DNA of 64,000 nucleotides from Galactobacter caseinivorans (GTDB lineage: Bacteria; Actinomycetota; Actinomycetes; Actinomycetales; Micrococcaceae): the NCBI RefSeq assembly GCF_003640665.1, contig NZ_QQXL01000001.1:310001-374000 (forward strand), read 5' to 3'. The translations under genes were made by a program, and so were the position numbers. Below are positions 42,901-51,480 of this stretch, piece after piece. The notes beneath the pieces are model-generated. The model was given only the letters and a program-made list of their open reading frames with translations. It was not told the DNA's origin and did no database searches. Every line of letters starts with the position of its first letter. Position 1 is the first letter of the stretch.

Positions 42901-43863
42901 TCAGTTGGAGTGCAGGGCGTCGTTGAGTTCCACCGAGCCGGTGGCGCGGGGCAGCGCCTCAACTGCGCCGGTGGTGGAGTTGCGGCGGAAGAGCAGCTGG
43001 GAGGTGCCAGAGAGCTCCAAGGCCTTGATGCTCCTGCCCTGGAACTGCACGCGGGTGCCTGCCGTGACGTACAGGCCGGCCTCCACCACACAATCATCCC
43101 CGAGGGAGATGCCCACGCCGGAGTTGGCGCCGAGCAACACCCGCTCACCGAGGGAGATGCGCTGGGTGCCGCCGCCGGAGAGCGTGCCCATGATGGAGGC
43201 GCCGCCACCCACATCGGTGCCGTCGCCCACCACGACGGAGGCGGAGATGCGCCCCTCCACCATGGAGGTGCCCAGCGTGCCGGCGTTGAAGTTCACAAAG
43301 CCCTCGTGCATCACGGTGGTGCCCGGGGCAAGGTGGGCGCCCAGGCGCACGCGGTCCGCGTCGGCGATGCGCACACCCGTGGGCAGCACGTAATCCACCA
43401 TGCGCGGGAACTTGTCCACGCCAAAGACCGTGAGCGGCCCGCGCGCCAGCAGCAGGGCGCGCGTGAGCTCAAAGTTCTGCGTGGAGCACGGGCCAGCGGA
43501 GGTCCACACCACGTTGGTGAGCAGCCCAAAGACGCCGTCCAGGTTGATGGAGTTGGGGGCCACCAGGCGGTGAGAGAGCAGGTGAAGGCGCAGCCAGGCG
43601 TCCTCTGCGGACTCGGGGGCCGCATCCAACTGGGACTCAACCGAGATCACCCGGCGCTGGGTGGCGCGGTCCTCGTCGGTGGTCTCCAGAGCAACAAGTG
43701 AGGCGCGCACCTGCGCGGCCTGGGCGTCGTCGGACAGGGCAGCCAACGCAGGAACCGGGAACCAGGCATCCAGCAGGGCGCCGGAGGCGTGGTAGGTGCC
43801 CACGCCGTGCGCGGAGCCCACTCGCGTCTGGGCAGGGGGCATGGAGGGGCTCTGTGCAGTCAT
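42901..43863 (-). CDS. dapD: Tetrahydrodipicolinate N-succinyltransferase DapD
   Basis: 320 residues from ATG 43863; a longer open frame upstream is antisense to dapE. It has the actinobacterial DapD layout: an N-terminal helical domain, the substrate region (LVAPNSINLDGVFGLLTN; VVWTSAGPC), a left-handed beta helix with hexapeptide repeats (VRIADADRVRLGAHLAPGTTVM, then VVVGDGTDVGGGASIMG), and GANSGVGISLGDDCVVEAGLYVTAGT. The enzyme succinylates tetrahydrodipicolinate in the lysine/DAP pathway. A TAGGAT -10 box (43871-43876, minus) ends 7 bases before the start, so the mRNA is probably leaderless. Confidence 0.95.
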   Translation of the reverse strand: MTAQSPSMPPAQTRVGSAHGVGTYHASGALLDAWFPVPALAALSDDAQAAQVRASLVALETTDEDRATQRRVISVESQLDAAPESAEDAWLRLHLLSHRLVAPNSINLDGVFGLLTNVVWTSAGPCSTQNFELTRALLLARGPLTVFGVDKFPRMVDYVLPTGVRIADADRVRLGAHLAPGTTVMHEGFVNFNAGTLGTSMVEGRISASVVVGDGTDVGGGASIMGTLSGGGTQRISLGERVLLGANSGVGISLGDDCVVEAGLYVTAGTRVQFQGRSIKALELSGTSQLLFRRNSTTGAVEALPRATGSVELNDALHSN

Positions 43864-43908
43864 GTCATCCATCCTATCGACGCGGCGCCCGCGGGTAGGG
43901 TCCATGAC
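43864..43908. promoter_or_regulatory. Divergent leaderless promoters of dapD and dapE
   Basis: Only 45 bp separate the two starts. On the minus strand TAGGAT (43871-43876) ends 7 bases before the dapD ATG; on the plus strand TAGGGT (43896-43901) ends 7 bases before the dapE ATG. The two -10 boxes are 19 bp apart, so each -35 region would lie within the other's -10 zone or gene. Confidence 0.65.
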
Positions 43909-45012
43909 ATGAGTGATGCAGCCACTTCCCAGCCCCTTCCCCTGGACCTCACGGGCCACGTCGCCGACCTGACGGCGGCGCTCATGGACATCGAGTCCGT
44001 CTCCGGCCGCGAGGCCGCCATCGCGGACGCCGTGGAGGCCGCGCTGCGGGCGTTGCCTCACCTGAGCGTGTTGCGTGACGGCGACGCGATCGTGGCCCGC
44101 ACCAACCTGGGCCGCGCGGAGCGCGTGGTCCTGGCAGGGCACCTGGACACGGTTCCCCTGCCGACCTCGCCGGGCTCGCGCGGAACGGTGCCCTCCAGCT
44201 GGGACGGGCAGACCCTGTACGGGCGCGGCGCCACGGACATGAAGGGCGGCGTGGCGGTGCAGTTGGCGCTGGCCGCGGAGCTGAGTGCACCGCAGCGGGA
44301 CGTCACGTATGTGTTCTACGACCACGAGGAGGTGGAGGCCTCGCTCTCTGGCCTGGGCCGCCTGGTGGAGCACCACCGGGGGCTGCTGACGGACGCGTCC
44401 TTCGCGATCCTTCTGGAGCCCACGGACGGCGCCGTGGAGGGCGGGTGCAACGGCACCATGCGCTTCCGCGTCACCACCACGGGCAAGGCAGCGCACTCGG
44501 CGCGGGCGTGGATGGGAGAGAACGCGATTCACGCCGCTGCCCCCATCCTGGCGCGCCTGGCGGAACACACCCCGCAGACGCTGAGTGTGGAGGGCCTGGA
44601 CTACCGAGAATCCCTCAACGCGGTGCGGATCCACGGCGGCATTGCCGGCAACGTGATCCCGGACCGCTGCGAGGTGGAGGTCAACTTCCGCTTTGCGCCG
44701 TCGCGCTCGGTGGAGCAGGCAGAGGCGTATGTGCGCCACCTGCTGCAGGGCTTTGACGTGGAGCGTACCGACGCCGCCGCCGGGGCCCGCCCGGGGCTGG
44801 ACGCGCCTGCCGCGGCCAGCTTTGTGGCGGCCGTAGGCGCGGAGGCTAAGCCCAAGTACGGCTGGACGGACGTGGCCCGCTTCTCAGAACTCGGCATCCC
44901 CGCCGTGAACTTCGGTCCCGGCGACCCCCTGCTGGCGCACTCCGACAACGAACACGTCAGCCGCCAGGCCGTGGCGGATTGCCTTGACGCCTTGCGGCGG
45001 TGGCTGGCTTAG
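43909..45012 (+). CDS. dapE: Succinyl-diaminopimelate desuccinylase DapE
   Basis: 367 residues from ATG 43909. M20 metallopeptidase-family motifs are in order: LAGHLDTVP (zinc His and catalytic Asp), GRGATDMKGG (bridging Asp), YDHEEVEAS (catalytic Glu pair), LEPTDGAVEGGCNGTM and the dimerisation domain, then LLAHSDNEHV near the C-terminus (zinc His). It hydrolyses N-succinyl-LL-DAP to LL-DAP and succinate. It is divergent from dapD. The terminator hairpin at 45037-45078 follows and faces gluD. Confidence 0.96.
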   Translation: MSDAATSQPLPLDLTGHVADLTAALMDIESVSGREAAIADAVEAALRALPHLSVLRDGDAIVARTNLGRAERVVLAGHLDTVPLPTSPGSRGTVPSSWDGQTLYGRGATDMKGGVAVQLALAAELSAPQRDVTYVFYDHEEVEASLSGLGRLVEHHRGLLTDASFAILLEPTDGAVEGGCNGTMRFRVTTTGKAAHSARAWMGENAIHAAAPILARLAEHTPQTLSVEGLDYRESLNAVRIHGGIAGNVIPDRCEVEVNFRFAPSRSVEQAEAYVRHLLQGFDVERTDAAAGARPGLDAPAAASFVAAVGAEAKPKYGWTDVARFSELGIPAVNFGPGDPLLAHSDNEHVSRQAVADCLDALRRWLA

Positions 45013-45036
45013 TCGGGTCAGAAGCGGCTGACAAGA

Positions 45037-45078
45037 GAACAGCGCGGCGTGACAGTTTCCTGTCGCGCCGCGCTGTTC
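45037..45078. terminator. Bidirectional terminator between dapE and gluD
   Basis: 19-bp arms with one G-T wobble (45037-45055, 45060-45078) around TTTC, between the dapE stop (45012) and the convergent permease stop (45094), followed by TTGT. Confidence 0.85.
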
Positions 45079-45093
45079 TTGTGTGCGGGTACA

Positions 45094-45972
45094 TCAGAGG
45101 ATGTCAGTGCCGACCTCTGCTGCCTTCGACGGCGGGGCCCCGGTGGCGGGGTCCTTGGCGATCTTGGGCGACTTGTTGATGCGGTGCTCCACCAACTTGG
45201 CGATGCCGGAGAGGATCAGGCACATTCCGACGTAGATCAGGGCACCCACGATGGCGGCCGGAATCAGCGGGCTTCCGAAGTCCACCTGCGATCCCAGGTA
45301 CTTCACGTAGTACAGCAGCTCCGTATAAGTGATCACGAAGCCCAGCGCGGTGTCCTTCAGAATGACCACAAGCTGAGCGATGATCGCCGGAAGCATGGCC
45401 TTGACCGCCTGCGGAAGCAGGATGGACGTCATCACTTGGCCCTTGCGCATGCCGATGGCGTAAGCAGCCTCCGCCTGGCCCTTGGGCAGCGACATGACGC
45501 CGGCGCGGAACACCTCAGAAAGGACCGCGCCGTTGTACAGCGTCAGACCAATGACCACGGCAACAAACGGCGTCATCTTGATCCCTACGGTCGGCAGACC
45601 GTAGTAGAAAAGCATGATCAGGATGAGCAGCGGGACGGCGCGGAAGAGCTCAACGATCCAGGTCACTGGGGCGCGGAGCCAAGCGTGATCCGACAGCCTG
45701 CCAAGCGCGAGGGCAAAACCGAGAACCAGTGACAGTACAGCGGCGAGCCCAAAGGCCTTCAGCGTCGCGAGCGTTGCGTTAGCGATGCTCTGCTGCACCA
45801 TGGGGTAGCCGAAGACGCTCCACTTCTTGGCATCGAACTGACCGGCATCCGCGAGTTGCACCACGATGAACGCGAGGATGGCGCCGACCACGATGATGGT
45901 GGCCACGGCAAGGATGTTGTTGCGGACGCGGGCCTTGGGGCCGGGTGCGTCAAACAGAATGGACGCGGCCAT
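45094..45972 (-). CDS. gluD: Glutamate-type ABC transporter permease (GluD-like)
   Basis: 292 residues from ATG 45972, which overlaps the gluC stop (TAATG). It is a His/Glu/Gln/Arg/opine-type permease: N-terminal membrane segment (ILAVATIIVVGAILAFIVVQL), then ALGLALSLVLGFALALGRLS-like helices, the conserved ELFRAVPLLILIMLFYYGLP, and the EAA loop GQAEAAYAIGMRKGQVMTSILLPQAVKAMLPAI. The Glu transporter of Corynebacterium has the same four-gene order. Gene name by synteny with gluABCD; the substrate could be another acidic or polar amino acid. Confidence 0.88.
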   Translation of the reverse strand: MAASILFDAPGPKARVRNNILAVATIIVVGAILAFIVVQLADAGQFDAKKWSVFGYPMVQQSIANATLATLKAFGLAAVLSLVLGFALALGRLSDHAWLRAPVTWIVELFRAVPLLILIMLFYYGLPTVGIKMTPFVAVVIGLTLYNGAVLSEVFRAGVMSLPKGQAEAAYAIGMRKGQVMTSILLPQAVKAMLPAIIAQLVVILKDTALGFVITYTELLYYVKYLGSQVDFGSPLIPAAIVGALIYVGMCLILSGIAKLVEHRINKSPKIAKDPATGAPPSKAAEVGTDIL

Positions 45973-46616
45973 TAGGCGTTCCTCCACTTCTTCTCAAAGT
46001 AGCGCTGCACCAGGGAGAGCAGCAGCACCAGAATCACGAACACGAGGGCGACCCACAGCAAGACAATGAGCGCTGGCTCGCCTCGCTCGGAGAGGAAGGC
46101 ACGAATGGCACCGGCCTCGAGGACGGAGAAGGCGCCGGCGATAGTGGTGTTCTTCAGCAAGGCGATGAGCACATTAAACATCGGAGGAACCACGGCTCGC
46201 ATGGCCTGCGGAAGGATGACCTGGCTCAGCGACTGGCCAAAGGTCAGCCCAATGGCACGGGCGGCCTCCGCCTGGCCAAGGGGCACGGTATTGATGCCGG
46301 AGCGAAGGGTCTCTGCCACATAGGTTGCCGTGTAGAGCGTGAGCGCTATGACCGCCAACGGGAGGTAGTCCAGCTTCGGGAGCCCCAGTTGGGGATAGCC
46401 CAGAGCGAAGAAGAGCATCACCAGCGTCAGCGGAGTGTTGCGGATGGTGTTGACGTAGATCGTGGCGACTGCTCGCATGATCGGGACCGGTGAGACGCGC
46501 ATGCCGGCCACGATGGTCCCCAGGATCAGGGAGAAAACTGCCGACCAGGCAAAGAGAATCAGAGTGTTGCTGAATCCCTTGACGAAGATGTCAATGTTGT
46601 CGATGAGGGTGTCCAC
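45972..46616 (-). CDS. gluC: Glutamate-type ABC transporter permease (GluC-like)
   Basis: 214 residues. It is a short amino-acid permease of the same family: TLILFAWSAVFSLILGTIVAGMRVSP, then TIRNTPLTLVMLFFALGYPQLGLP, and the EAA loop GQAEAARAIGLTFGQSLSQVILPQAMRAVVPPM. Five membrane segments are seen. Its stop codon shares a base with the gluD start. A strong hairpin lies between gluB and this gene, likely making the binding protein more abundant than the permeases. Confidence 0.9.
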   Translation of the reverse strand: MDTLIDNIDIFVKGFSNTLILFAWSAVFSLILGTIVAGMRVSPVPIMRAVATIYVNTIRNTPLTLVMLFFALGYPQLGLPKLDYLPLAVIALTLYTATYVAETLRSGINTVPLGQAEAARAIGLTFGQSLSQVILPQAMRAVVPPMFNVLIALLKNTTIAGAFSVLEAGAIRAFLSERGEPALIVLLWVALVFVILVLLLSLVQRYFEKKWRNA

Positions 46617-46644
46617 AAGGAATCACTTTCTCGAAGGGGCGAGG

Positions 46645-46676
46645 CACCGGGGAGGAACAAAGGCTCCTCCCCGGTG
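46645..46676 (-). terminator. Intra-operon hairpin between gluB and gluC
   Basis: Perfect 12-bp arms (46645-46656, 46665-46676) with an 8-base loop, between the gluB stop (46697) and the gluC start (46616). It matches the position of the hairpins after both peptide-SBP genes. Confidence 0.7.
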
Positions 46677-46696
46677 ATGCGCAGGGCGCTGACGAA

Positions 46697-47584
46697 TCAG
46701 GCGCAGGCGTCCGGCTTGGGCTGCTCAACCTTGGTGCCCGACTTGCCCAGCGTGGCGTCGTAGATCTTGGTCCAGTCGGCACCGCCGTCGGTCAGGGTCT
46801 TGGAGAGGGCCTCGCACAAGGCCTTGTCACCCTTGGGGATGCCAATTCCATACTTTTCCTTGGTGAACGGCTCGCCGACCACCTTGTAGTCCTCAGGAGA
46901 CTGGGCGGCGTAGCCGATCAGAATGGCCTGGTCGGTGGTGACAGCGTCAACCTGGCCGGTCTTCAATGCCTCCACGCACTGCGAATACTTATCGAAGGAG
47001 GTCGCCTTGACCTTAGGGAAGTTCTGCTGGATGTTCTGCAGCGGGGTGGAACCCGTTGCGGAACACACGGTCTTGCCGTCCAGATTCTTCTCCGAGGTGA
47101 TGTCGGTGTTGTCCTTCTTCACGAGCAGGCCCTGGCCGGTCTCGAAGTACGGGCCAACAAAGCCGACCATGGCCTTGCGCTTGTCGGTGATGGAGTAAGT
47201 ACCGACGTAAAGGTTCACGTCCCCGTTGGCGAGTGCCTGCTCGCGAGCCGCAGAATCCACCACCTTGAATTCCACCTTGTCACCGGAGAAACCCAGTGAG
47301 GCGGCCATCCACTGTGCCATCTGGATGTCGAAGCCGGTGCGCTCGCCGGTGGCCGCGTTCTTGTAGCCCAGCTCCGGCTGATCTTCCTTGACGCCAATGA
47401 CGATCTTGCCGGCCGACTTCATCTTGTCGAAGGTCGGGGAACCAGAGATGTTGACGTCCTTGGACGCCTCAACGCCGCCGCTGGCCGCCGGCGTTGAGCC
47501 GCCGCCACAGGCGGACAGAGCGAGGGCCGCGACAGCGGCGATGGAGGCGACTGCGGCGCCCTTGCGCTTGGTGAACAGAGCCAT
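46697..47584 (-). CDS. gluB: Glutamate-type ABC transporter substrate-binding lipoprotein (GluB-like)
   Basis: 295 residues from ATG 47584. The signal peptide ends at lipobox LSAC (ALALSACGGGS), then the SBP family 3 pattern: GKIVIGVKEDQPELGYKNAATGERTGFDIQMAQWMA, the motif VDSAAREQALANGDVNLYVGTYSITDKRKAMVGFVGPYF, and VDAVTTDQAILIGYA. Residues RTGFDIQ and the Asp/Arg contacts are typical of acidic amino-acid binders. Two cysteines (VCSATGS; SQCVEAL) may form a disulphide. It delivers the substrate to the GluC/GluD permease pair. Confidence 0.92.
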   Translation of the reverse strand: MALFTKRKGAAVASIAAVAALALSACGGGSTPAASGGVEASKDVNISGSPTFDKMKSAGKIVIGVKEDQPELGYKNAATGERTGFDIQMAQWMAASLGFSGDKVEFKVVDSAAREQALANGDVNLYVGTYSITDKRKAMVGFVGPYFETGQGLLVKKDNTDITSEKNLDGKTVCSATGSTPLQNIQQNFPKVKATSFDKYSQCVEALKTGQVDAVTTDQAILIGYAAQSPEDYKVVGEPFTKEKYGIGIPKGDKALCEALSKTLTDGGADWTKIYDATLGKSGTKVEQPKPDACA

Positions 47585-47706
47585 GAGGCTCTCCTTTCCT
47601 CGGTGCGACAAGTGCTGCCGCGTGCGACGACCTTCGCCGCGCAAAGTGTGAAGACCCGGCCCTGGTGAGGGCCGGAAGAGTAGTGGCCTGTTGAGAACGG
47701 GCCGGG

Positions 47707-48477
47707 CTAGTTGGTGATGAGCTTGGACAGGAAGTCCTTGGCCCGCTCCGACTTGGCGTTCGTGAAGAACTCCTCGGGAGTGGCTTCTTCTACGATCTGA
47801 CCATCCGCCATGAAGACGAAGCGATCCGCTGCCTTGCGGGCAAAGCCCATCTCGTGGGTCACCACGATCATGGTCATGCCCTCCTTGGCCAGGCCCACCA
47901 TGGTGTCCAGCACCTCGTTGATCATTTCCGGATCAAGGGCGGACGTGGGCTCGTCAAAGAGCATCACCTTGGGCTGCATGGCCAGGGCCCGCGCAATGGC
48001 GACGCGCTGCTGCTGACCACCGGAGAGCTGCGAGGGCAGCTTGTCCTTCTGGTTCTCAACGCCGACGCGAGCCAGGAGCTTGAGCGCAAGCGCGTCCGCC
48101 TCTGACTTCTTCATGCCGCGGACCTTGAGGGGACCCAGGGTGACGTTCTCCAGGATGGTCTTGTTCGCGAAGAGGTTGAAGGACTGGAAAACCATGCCCA
48201 CCTCCGCGCGGAGCGTGGCCAGCGCCTTGCCCTCCTCCGGGAGGAGGTCACCGCCCACGCGGATCTCTCCACTGTCGATGGTTTCTAGGCGATTAATGGC
48301 GCGGCACAAAGTGGATTTACCGGAACCGGATGGCCCCAAGACCACCACGACCTCACCCTTTGTTACGTTGAGGTTGATGTCCTTGAGGACATGCAGGGCT
48401 CCGTAGTGCTTTTGCACGTCCTTGACAGAAACGACGCTGTCGCTCGTTGTGACGTGGCTCTCAGGTGCAGAGGTCAT
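47707..48477 (-). CDS. gluA: Glutamate-type ABC transporter ATPase (GluA-like)
   Basis: 256 residues from ATG 48477, the usual length; the longer open frame runs across the divergent LOG promoter. Walker A GPSGSGKST (about residue 45), Q-loop VFQSFNLFANKT, signature LSGGQQQRVAIARAL, Walker B VMLFDEPTSALDPE and H-loop VVTHEMGFARKAADR are all clean. These fit the polar-amino-acid ABC ATPases. It is the first gene of the gluABCD operon. No ribosome-binding site is obvious right before the ATG. Confidence 0.93.
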   Translation of the reverse strand: MTSAPESHVTTSDSVVSVKDVQKHYGALHVLKDINLNVTKGEVVVVLGPSGSGKSTLCRAINRLETIDSGEIRVGGDLLPEEGKALATLRAEVGMVFQSFNLFANKTILENVTLGPLKVRGMKKSEADALALKLLARVGVENQKDKLPSQLSGGQQQRVAIARALAMQPKVMLFDEPTSALDPEMINEVLDTMVGLAKEGMTMIVVTHEMGFARKAADRFVFMADGQIVEEATPEEFFTNAKSERAKDFLSKLITN

Positions 48478-48603
48478 ATCTGAGAGCGTAACGCACAGAC
48501 TTTTCCCAGGCCGGTATCTGCACTCCTTCATGTTGATCGTGATGCAAGTGAAATCCGACCGGGTGGTCAGTGACGGCTGCCGCGTGCGCCCCCCTGTACC
48601 GCC

Positions 48604-48609
48604 TAGGCT
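48604..48609 (+). promoter_or_regulatory. -10 box of the LOG-family gene (leaderless)
   Basis: TAGGCT ends 6 bases before ATG 48616. The -35 region is not clear. Confidence 0.5.
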
Positions 48610-48615
48610 GGGGGC

Positions 48616-49326
48616 ATGAGCGATGACCGCACCGAAGTGACCCGCCAACTGGGTGGCACGCGCGCCGTCGAGTTTGACCGCGCGCTCCTGGATTCCTCTC
48701 ACGCCGCGGATCCCGGAGAGGAGGCCTGGCGCGCCATGCGCATCCAGGGAGAATTCGTCAATGGCTTTGACATCCTGGGGAAGCTGGGCCCCGCCATCGC
48801 CGTCTTTGGGTCAGCGCGGCTCAAGGAGGGAACCGAGGCGTATGAGCTGGGTTTTGCCGTGGGGCGAGCGGTCGCCGAGTCTGGCTTCGCGGTCGTCACC
48901 GGCGGTGGGCCGGGCGTCATGGAGGCGGCGAACCGGGGCGCGGTGGAGGGCGACGGCGTGTCGGTCGGCTTGGGCATCTCGCTTCCCTTTGAGGACGGCT
49001 TCAACAAGTACGTGAAGCTCGCCGTGCCCTTCCATTACTTTTTTGCACGCAAGGTGAACTTTGTGAAGTACACCCAGGGTGCCGTGGTCTGCGCCGGCGG
49101 CATCGGAACCTTGGACGAACTCTTTGAGGTCATGACGCTGATCCAGACCGGCAAGGTGGGGGACTATCCGTTGGCGCTGGTCGGCGTGAAGTTCTGGACG
49201 CCGTTGATCGATTGGCTGCGGGACACCTTGAAGGAGGAGGGCACCATCTCCGAAGCGGACGTGCTGCGCCCCCTCGTCACCGACGATCCCGCCGAGGCCG
49301 TGGCGCACGCTACGGGCCGGGACTAA
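48616..49326 (+). CDS. LOG-family protein (TIGR00730), cytokinin-riboside 5'-monophosphate phosphoribohydrolase-like
   Basis: 236 residues. The Rossmann fold is visible: IAVFGSARLKEGTEAYELGFAVGRAVAESGFAVVTGGGPGVMEAANRGA (in two parts), and the family motif PGGxGTxxE appears as CAGGIGTLDELFE, with Ala for Pro. LOG proteins release free cytokinin-type bases from nucleotides by hydrolysing the N-glycosidic bond; in bacteria the physiological role is uncertain. It is divergent from gluA. The following gene is 10 bp away and is probably cotranscribed. Confidence 0.88.
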   Translation: MSDDRTEVTRQLGGTRAVEFDRALLDSSHAADPGEEAWRAMRIQGEFVNGFDILGKLGPAIAVFGSARLKEGTEAYELGFAVGRAVAESGFAVVTGGGPGVMEAANRGAVEGDGVSVGLGISLPFEDGFNKYVKLAVPFHYFFARKVNFVKYTQGAVVCAGGIGTLDELFEVMTLIQTGKVGDYPLALVGVKFWTPLIDWLRDTLKEEGTISEADVLRPLVTDDPAEAVAHATGRD

Positions 49327-49336
49327 GGGGATAAGC

Positions 49337-49738
49337 ATGCAGTACATCGTCTTGTTCATAGCCCTGGCAGTGGTCGGAGCGCTTGCGGTGTTGCTGTTCA
49401 GGAGCGGTTCAAAGGGCTCCACCCAGCCCCTGGATGCCACCCCGCCCCTGCTTGGCCTTGCCGAGCCGGACCCGGTGCTGCCCCCGGTCCTGCTGCCCCA
49501 GCACCCACGGGCCGCAGACGTCGATGCAGTGAGGCTGTCCCCGGCCCTGCGCGGGTATCGCTGCGATCAAGTGGATGCGGTCCTGGACGCGCTTGGCGCA
49601 GAGTTGGACTCCCTTGGCGCCGAGGTGGAGCGCCTCAAGGCCCTGCTTCCTCCTGGCGCACATGGCACGGATGTGACGCAAGAATCTAACGAAAGTGACC
49701 TAGAAGGGCGCGCAAGAGACGGCCAGCATTCACTGTGA
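49337..49738 (+). CDS. Membrane-anchored DivIVA-like domain protein, small
   Basis: 133 residues. One N-terminal membrane segment (YIVLFIALAVVGALAVLLF) precedes a Pro-rich linker and a DivIVA-type stretch, VRLSPALRGYRCDQVDAVLDALGAELDSL, with the F/Y-x-x-x-(Q)-V-D-x-(F/L)L pattern of DivIVA N-termini and a predicted coiled coil (LDSLGAEVERLKALL). Similar short proteins lie between the LOG gene and DUF3117 in Micrococcales. A role at the cell pole or septum is inferred only from the motif. The tail is Asp/Glu/Ser-rich. Confidence 0.75.
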   Translation: MQYIVLFIALAVVGALAVLLFRSGSKGSTQPLDATPPLLGLAEPDPVLPPVLLPQHPRAADVDAVRLSPALRGYRCDQVDAVLDALGAELDSLGAEVERLKALLPPGAHGTDVTQESNESDLEGRARDGQHSL

Positions 49739-49853
49739 TTGGCCCCACGCGCGTAAATCCGGGATACTAACGAATGTATAAACCTGGAGAGGCCGCACCC
49801 AATCCGGGAGTTCCGGGCGGAGAACCGCCCTTGATGAGCTGAGGAGCACCGAC

Positions 49854-50021
49854 ATGGCTGCCATGAAACCGCGCACCGGAGACGGCCCACTGGAGGTTAC
49901 CAAAGAGGGTCGTAGCCTCATCATGCGCGTGCCGATCGATGGGGGAGGCCGCCTGGTGTTGGAGTTGAACAAGGACGAAGCGCAGGCCTTGAAGGACTGC
50001 CTCGTCGACGTCACTGCCTGA
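49854..50021 (+). CDS. DUF3117 family small protein
   Basis: 55 residues: MAAMKPRTGDGPLEVTKEGR..., ending in KDEAQALKDCLVDVTA. The MKPRTGDGPLEVTKEGR start is highly conserved across Actinobacteria and marks the DUF3117 family. It is small and soluble, function unknown. ATG 49854 has GAGGAG 8 bases upstream. A short hairpin GGGCGG-AGAA-CCGCCC (49815-49830) lies just upstream and a perfect 18-bp hairpin downstream, so it may be its own transcription unit. Confidence 0.92.
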   Translation: MAAMKPRTGDGPLEVTKEGRSLIMRVPIDGGGRLVLELNKDEAQALKDCLVDVTA

Positions 50022-50034
50022 ACCACCAGCAACA

Positions 50035-50075
50035 CAAGAACGGCCCGGGAGCTTCACGCTCCCGGGCCGTTCTTG
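50035..50075. terminator. Terminator after the DUF3117 gene
   Basis: Perfect 18-bp arms (50035-50052, 50058-50075) around TTCAC, between the DUF3117 stop and the convergent methyltransferase stop at 50142. Confidence 0.88.
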
Positions 50076-50141
50076 CTGTGCAGGGGCCATGCGTCACTCC
50101 GGGCACGATGCGGCGCCTGGCTTGGTCTGCGGCCCCGGAGG

Positions 50142-50777
50142 CTAGGAGCGCCGCACGGCCACTAGGACGCCGGTGCCGGTGGGCAGCATGACCCAGTTGA
50201 AGTTCTCCTCATCCCGCAGCCACCGCTGGGCCTGGCGCGCGGCGAGCGTGCTTGGCCGGCGCACGGCTGGCTGGGGCACCTTGTCCTCATCCAGCGCGTC
50301 GTTGATGATCAGCGTGCCGCCGGGCCGAAGGATTCGCGCGGCCTCCATCACGTCAGCCGTGACGCGTTGACGGGCTCCGTCCACCAGCACCAGGTCGTAG
50401 GAAGCATCCGCCAAACGGGGGAGCACATCCTGGCTGCGCCCGTTGATGGCGCGGGTGCGGTGGGAAGGGAACCCCGCCTCAATGAACGCCTGCCGGCTGG
50501 CGTCCAGATGCTCAATGTCCGGGTCCATGGTCGTCAGGGTCCCCTTGGGGTTCATGCCCCGCAAGAGGCAGATGCCGCTGACACCCACGCCGGAGCCGAT
50601 TTCCACGGCGGTCCGGGCAGCAATCATGGAGGCCAGGACGGTCAGGAGCGAGCCCACTGCTGCGGAGACGGGGTGGACCCCCAACTCGTAGCCCCGATCG
50701 CGAGCGCGGACCAGCACCTCATCCTCGACGGGAAGGGCCTCTGCATAGGACCAACTGCTGTGCTTCTCGGCACTCAT
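50142..50777 (-). CDS. Class I SAM-dependent O-methyltransferase (YrrM/COG4122 type)
   Basis: 211 residues. SAM-binding motif I reads VEIGSGVGVSGICLL (residues about 60-74), with acidic motif II region (LTTMDPDIEHL) and the DLVLVDGARQRVTADVMEAARILRPGGTLIINDAL block of motifs IV-VI. These are the marks of cation-dependent catechol- or caffeoyl-CoA-type O-methyltransferases. Its place upstream of and divergent from sigE is conserved in many Actinobacteria (Rv1220c-Rv1221 type in mycobacteria). Substrate unknown. Confidence 0.93.
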   Translation of the reverse strand: MSAEKHSSWSYAEALPVEDEVLVRARDRGYELGVHPVSAAVGSLLTVLASMIAARTAVEIGSGVGVSGICLLRGMNPKGTLTTMDPDIEHLDASRQAFIEAGFPSHRTRAINGRSQDVLPRLADASYDLVLVDGARQRVTADVMEAARILRPGGTLIINDALDEDKVPQPAVRRPSTLAARQAQRWLRDEENFNWVMLPTGTGVLVAVRRS

Positions 50778-50882
50778 GAAAACGTGGGGCTTCCTGCTGA
50801 AAGGGCGGGTGACCTCCCCATCCTAGTGCCGCCGCAGATCACGGCTTGGCCGGGGCTGAGGCCCAGCAACTTCACAGGCTGA

Positions 50883-51476
50883 ATGAGCACAATGACAGAT
50901 GTGAATCCTTCCGTTATGCCGCAGTCCCAGGCGATCCCCACGCCAGAGACTCTCGCAGCGGAGCACGGCGCGGTCCTGTCCCGTCTGGCCTACCGCCTCA
51001 CCGGAAATCGCGCCGACGCAGAGGACCTGGTTCAGGAAACCTACGTGCGTGCCCTGCGCTCCCTGCACGGATTCACTCCGGGATCCGTGGACGCATGGTT
51101 GCGACGGATCGCCACCAATCTCTTCCTTGACGGCGCGCGGCGTCGTTCCCGCTTGCGCTTTGACCCCTTCCCAGAGGGCGCCGAGGACCGCGTCCCCGCG
51201 CTGGGTGACGGGCCGGAGCGCAGCTTCGAGTGGGCGCACCTGGATAAGGACGTGGCCCAGGCCCTGGAGGCCTTGGCCCCGGACTACCGCGCCGCCGTGG
51301 TGCTGTGTGATCTTGAGGGTTACTCCTACGAGGAAGTCGCGGAGACGCTGGGCATCAAGCTTGGCACCGTCCGCTCCCGCATCCACCGCGGCCGCACGCA
51401 GCTTCGCCAGGCACTGCCCCACCGCGCCCCGCGTGCCCCCAGCGTGTCCAGCCGGCCGCTGGCAGAGGGGCGCTGA
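50883..51476 (+). CDS. sigE: ECF RNA polymerase sigma factor SigE
   Basis: 197 residues. Region 2 is seen as LVQETYVRALRSLHGFTPGSVDAWLRRIATNLFLD (residues about 45-80, in parts) with the RLTGNRADAEDLVQETY core, and region 4 as ALAPDYRAAVVLCDLEGYSYEEVAETLGIKLGTVRSRIHRGR. The gene is followed 4 bp later by an anti-sigma factor with a zinc-binding motif and then tatB, the sigE-rseA-tatB order known in mycobacteria and other Actinobacteria. SigE responds to envelope stress. The start ATG 50883 is the first of three in-frame ATGs; 50892 is possible. Confidence 0.93.
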   Translation: MSTMTDVNPSVMPQSQAIPTPETLAAEHGAVLSRLAYRLTGNRADAEDLVQETYVRALRSLHGFTPGSVDAWLRRIATNLFLDGARRRSRLRFDPFPEGAEDRVPALGDGPERSFEWAHLDKDVAQALEALAPDYRAAVVLCDLEGYSYEEVAETLGIKLGTVRSRIHRGRTQLRQALPHRAPRAPSVSSRPLAEGR

Positions 51477-51480
51477 CGCG

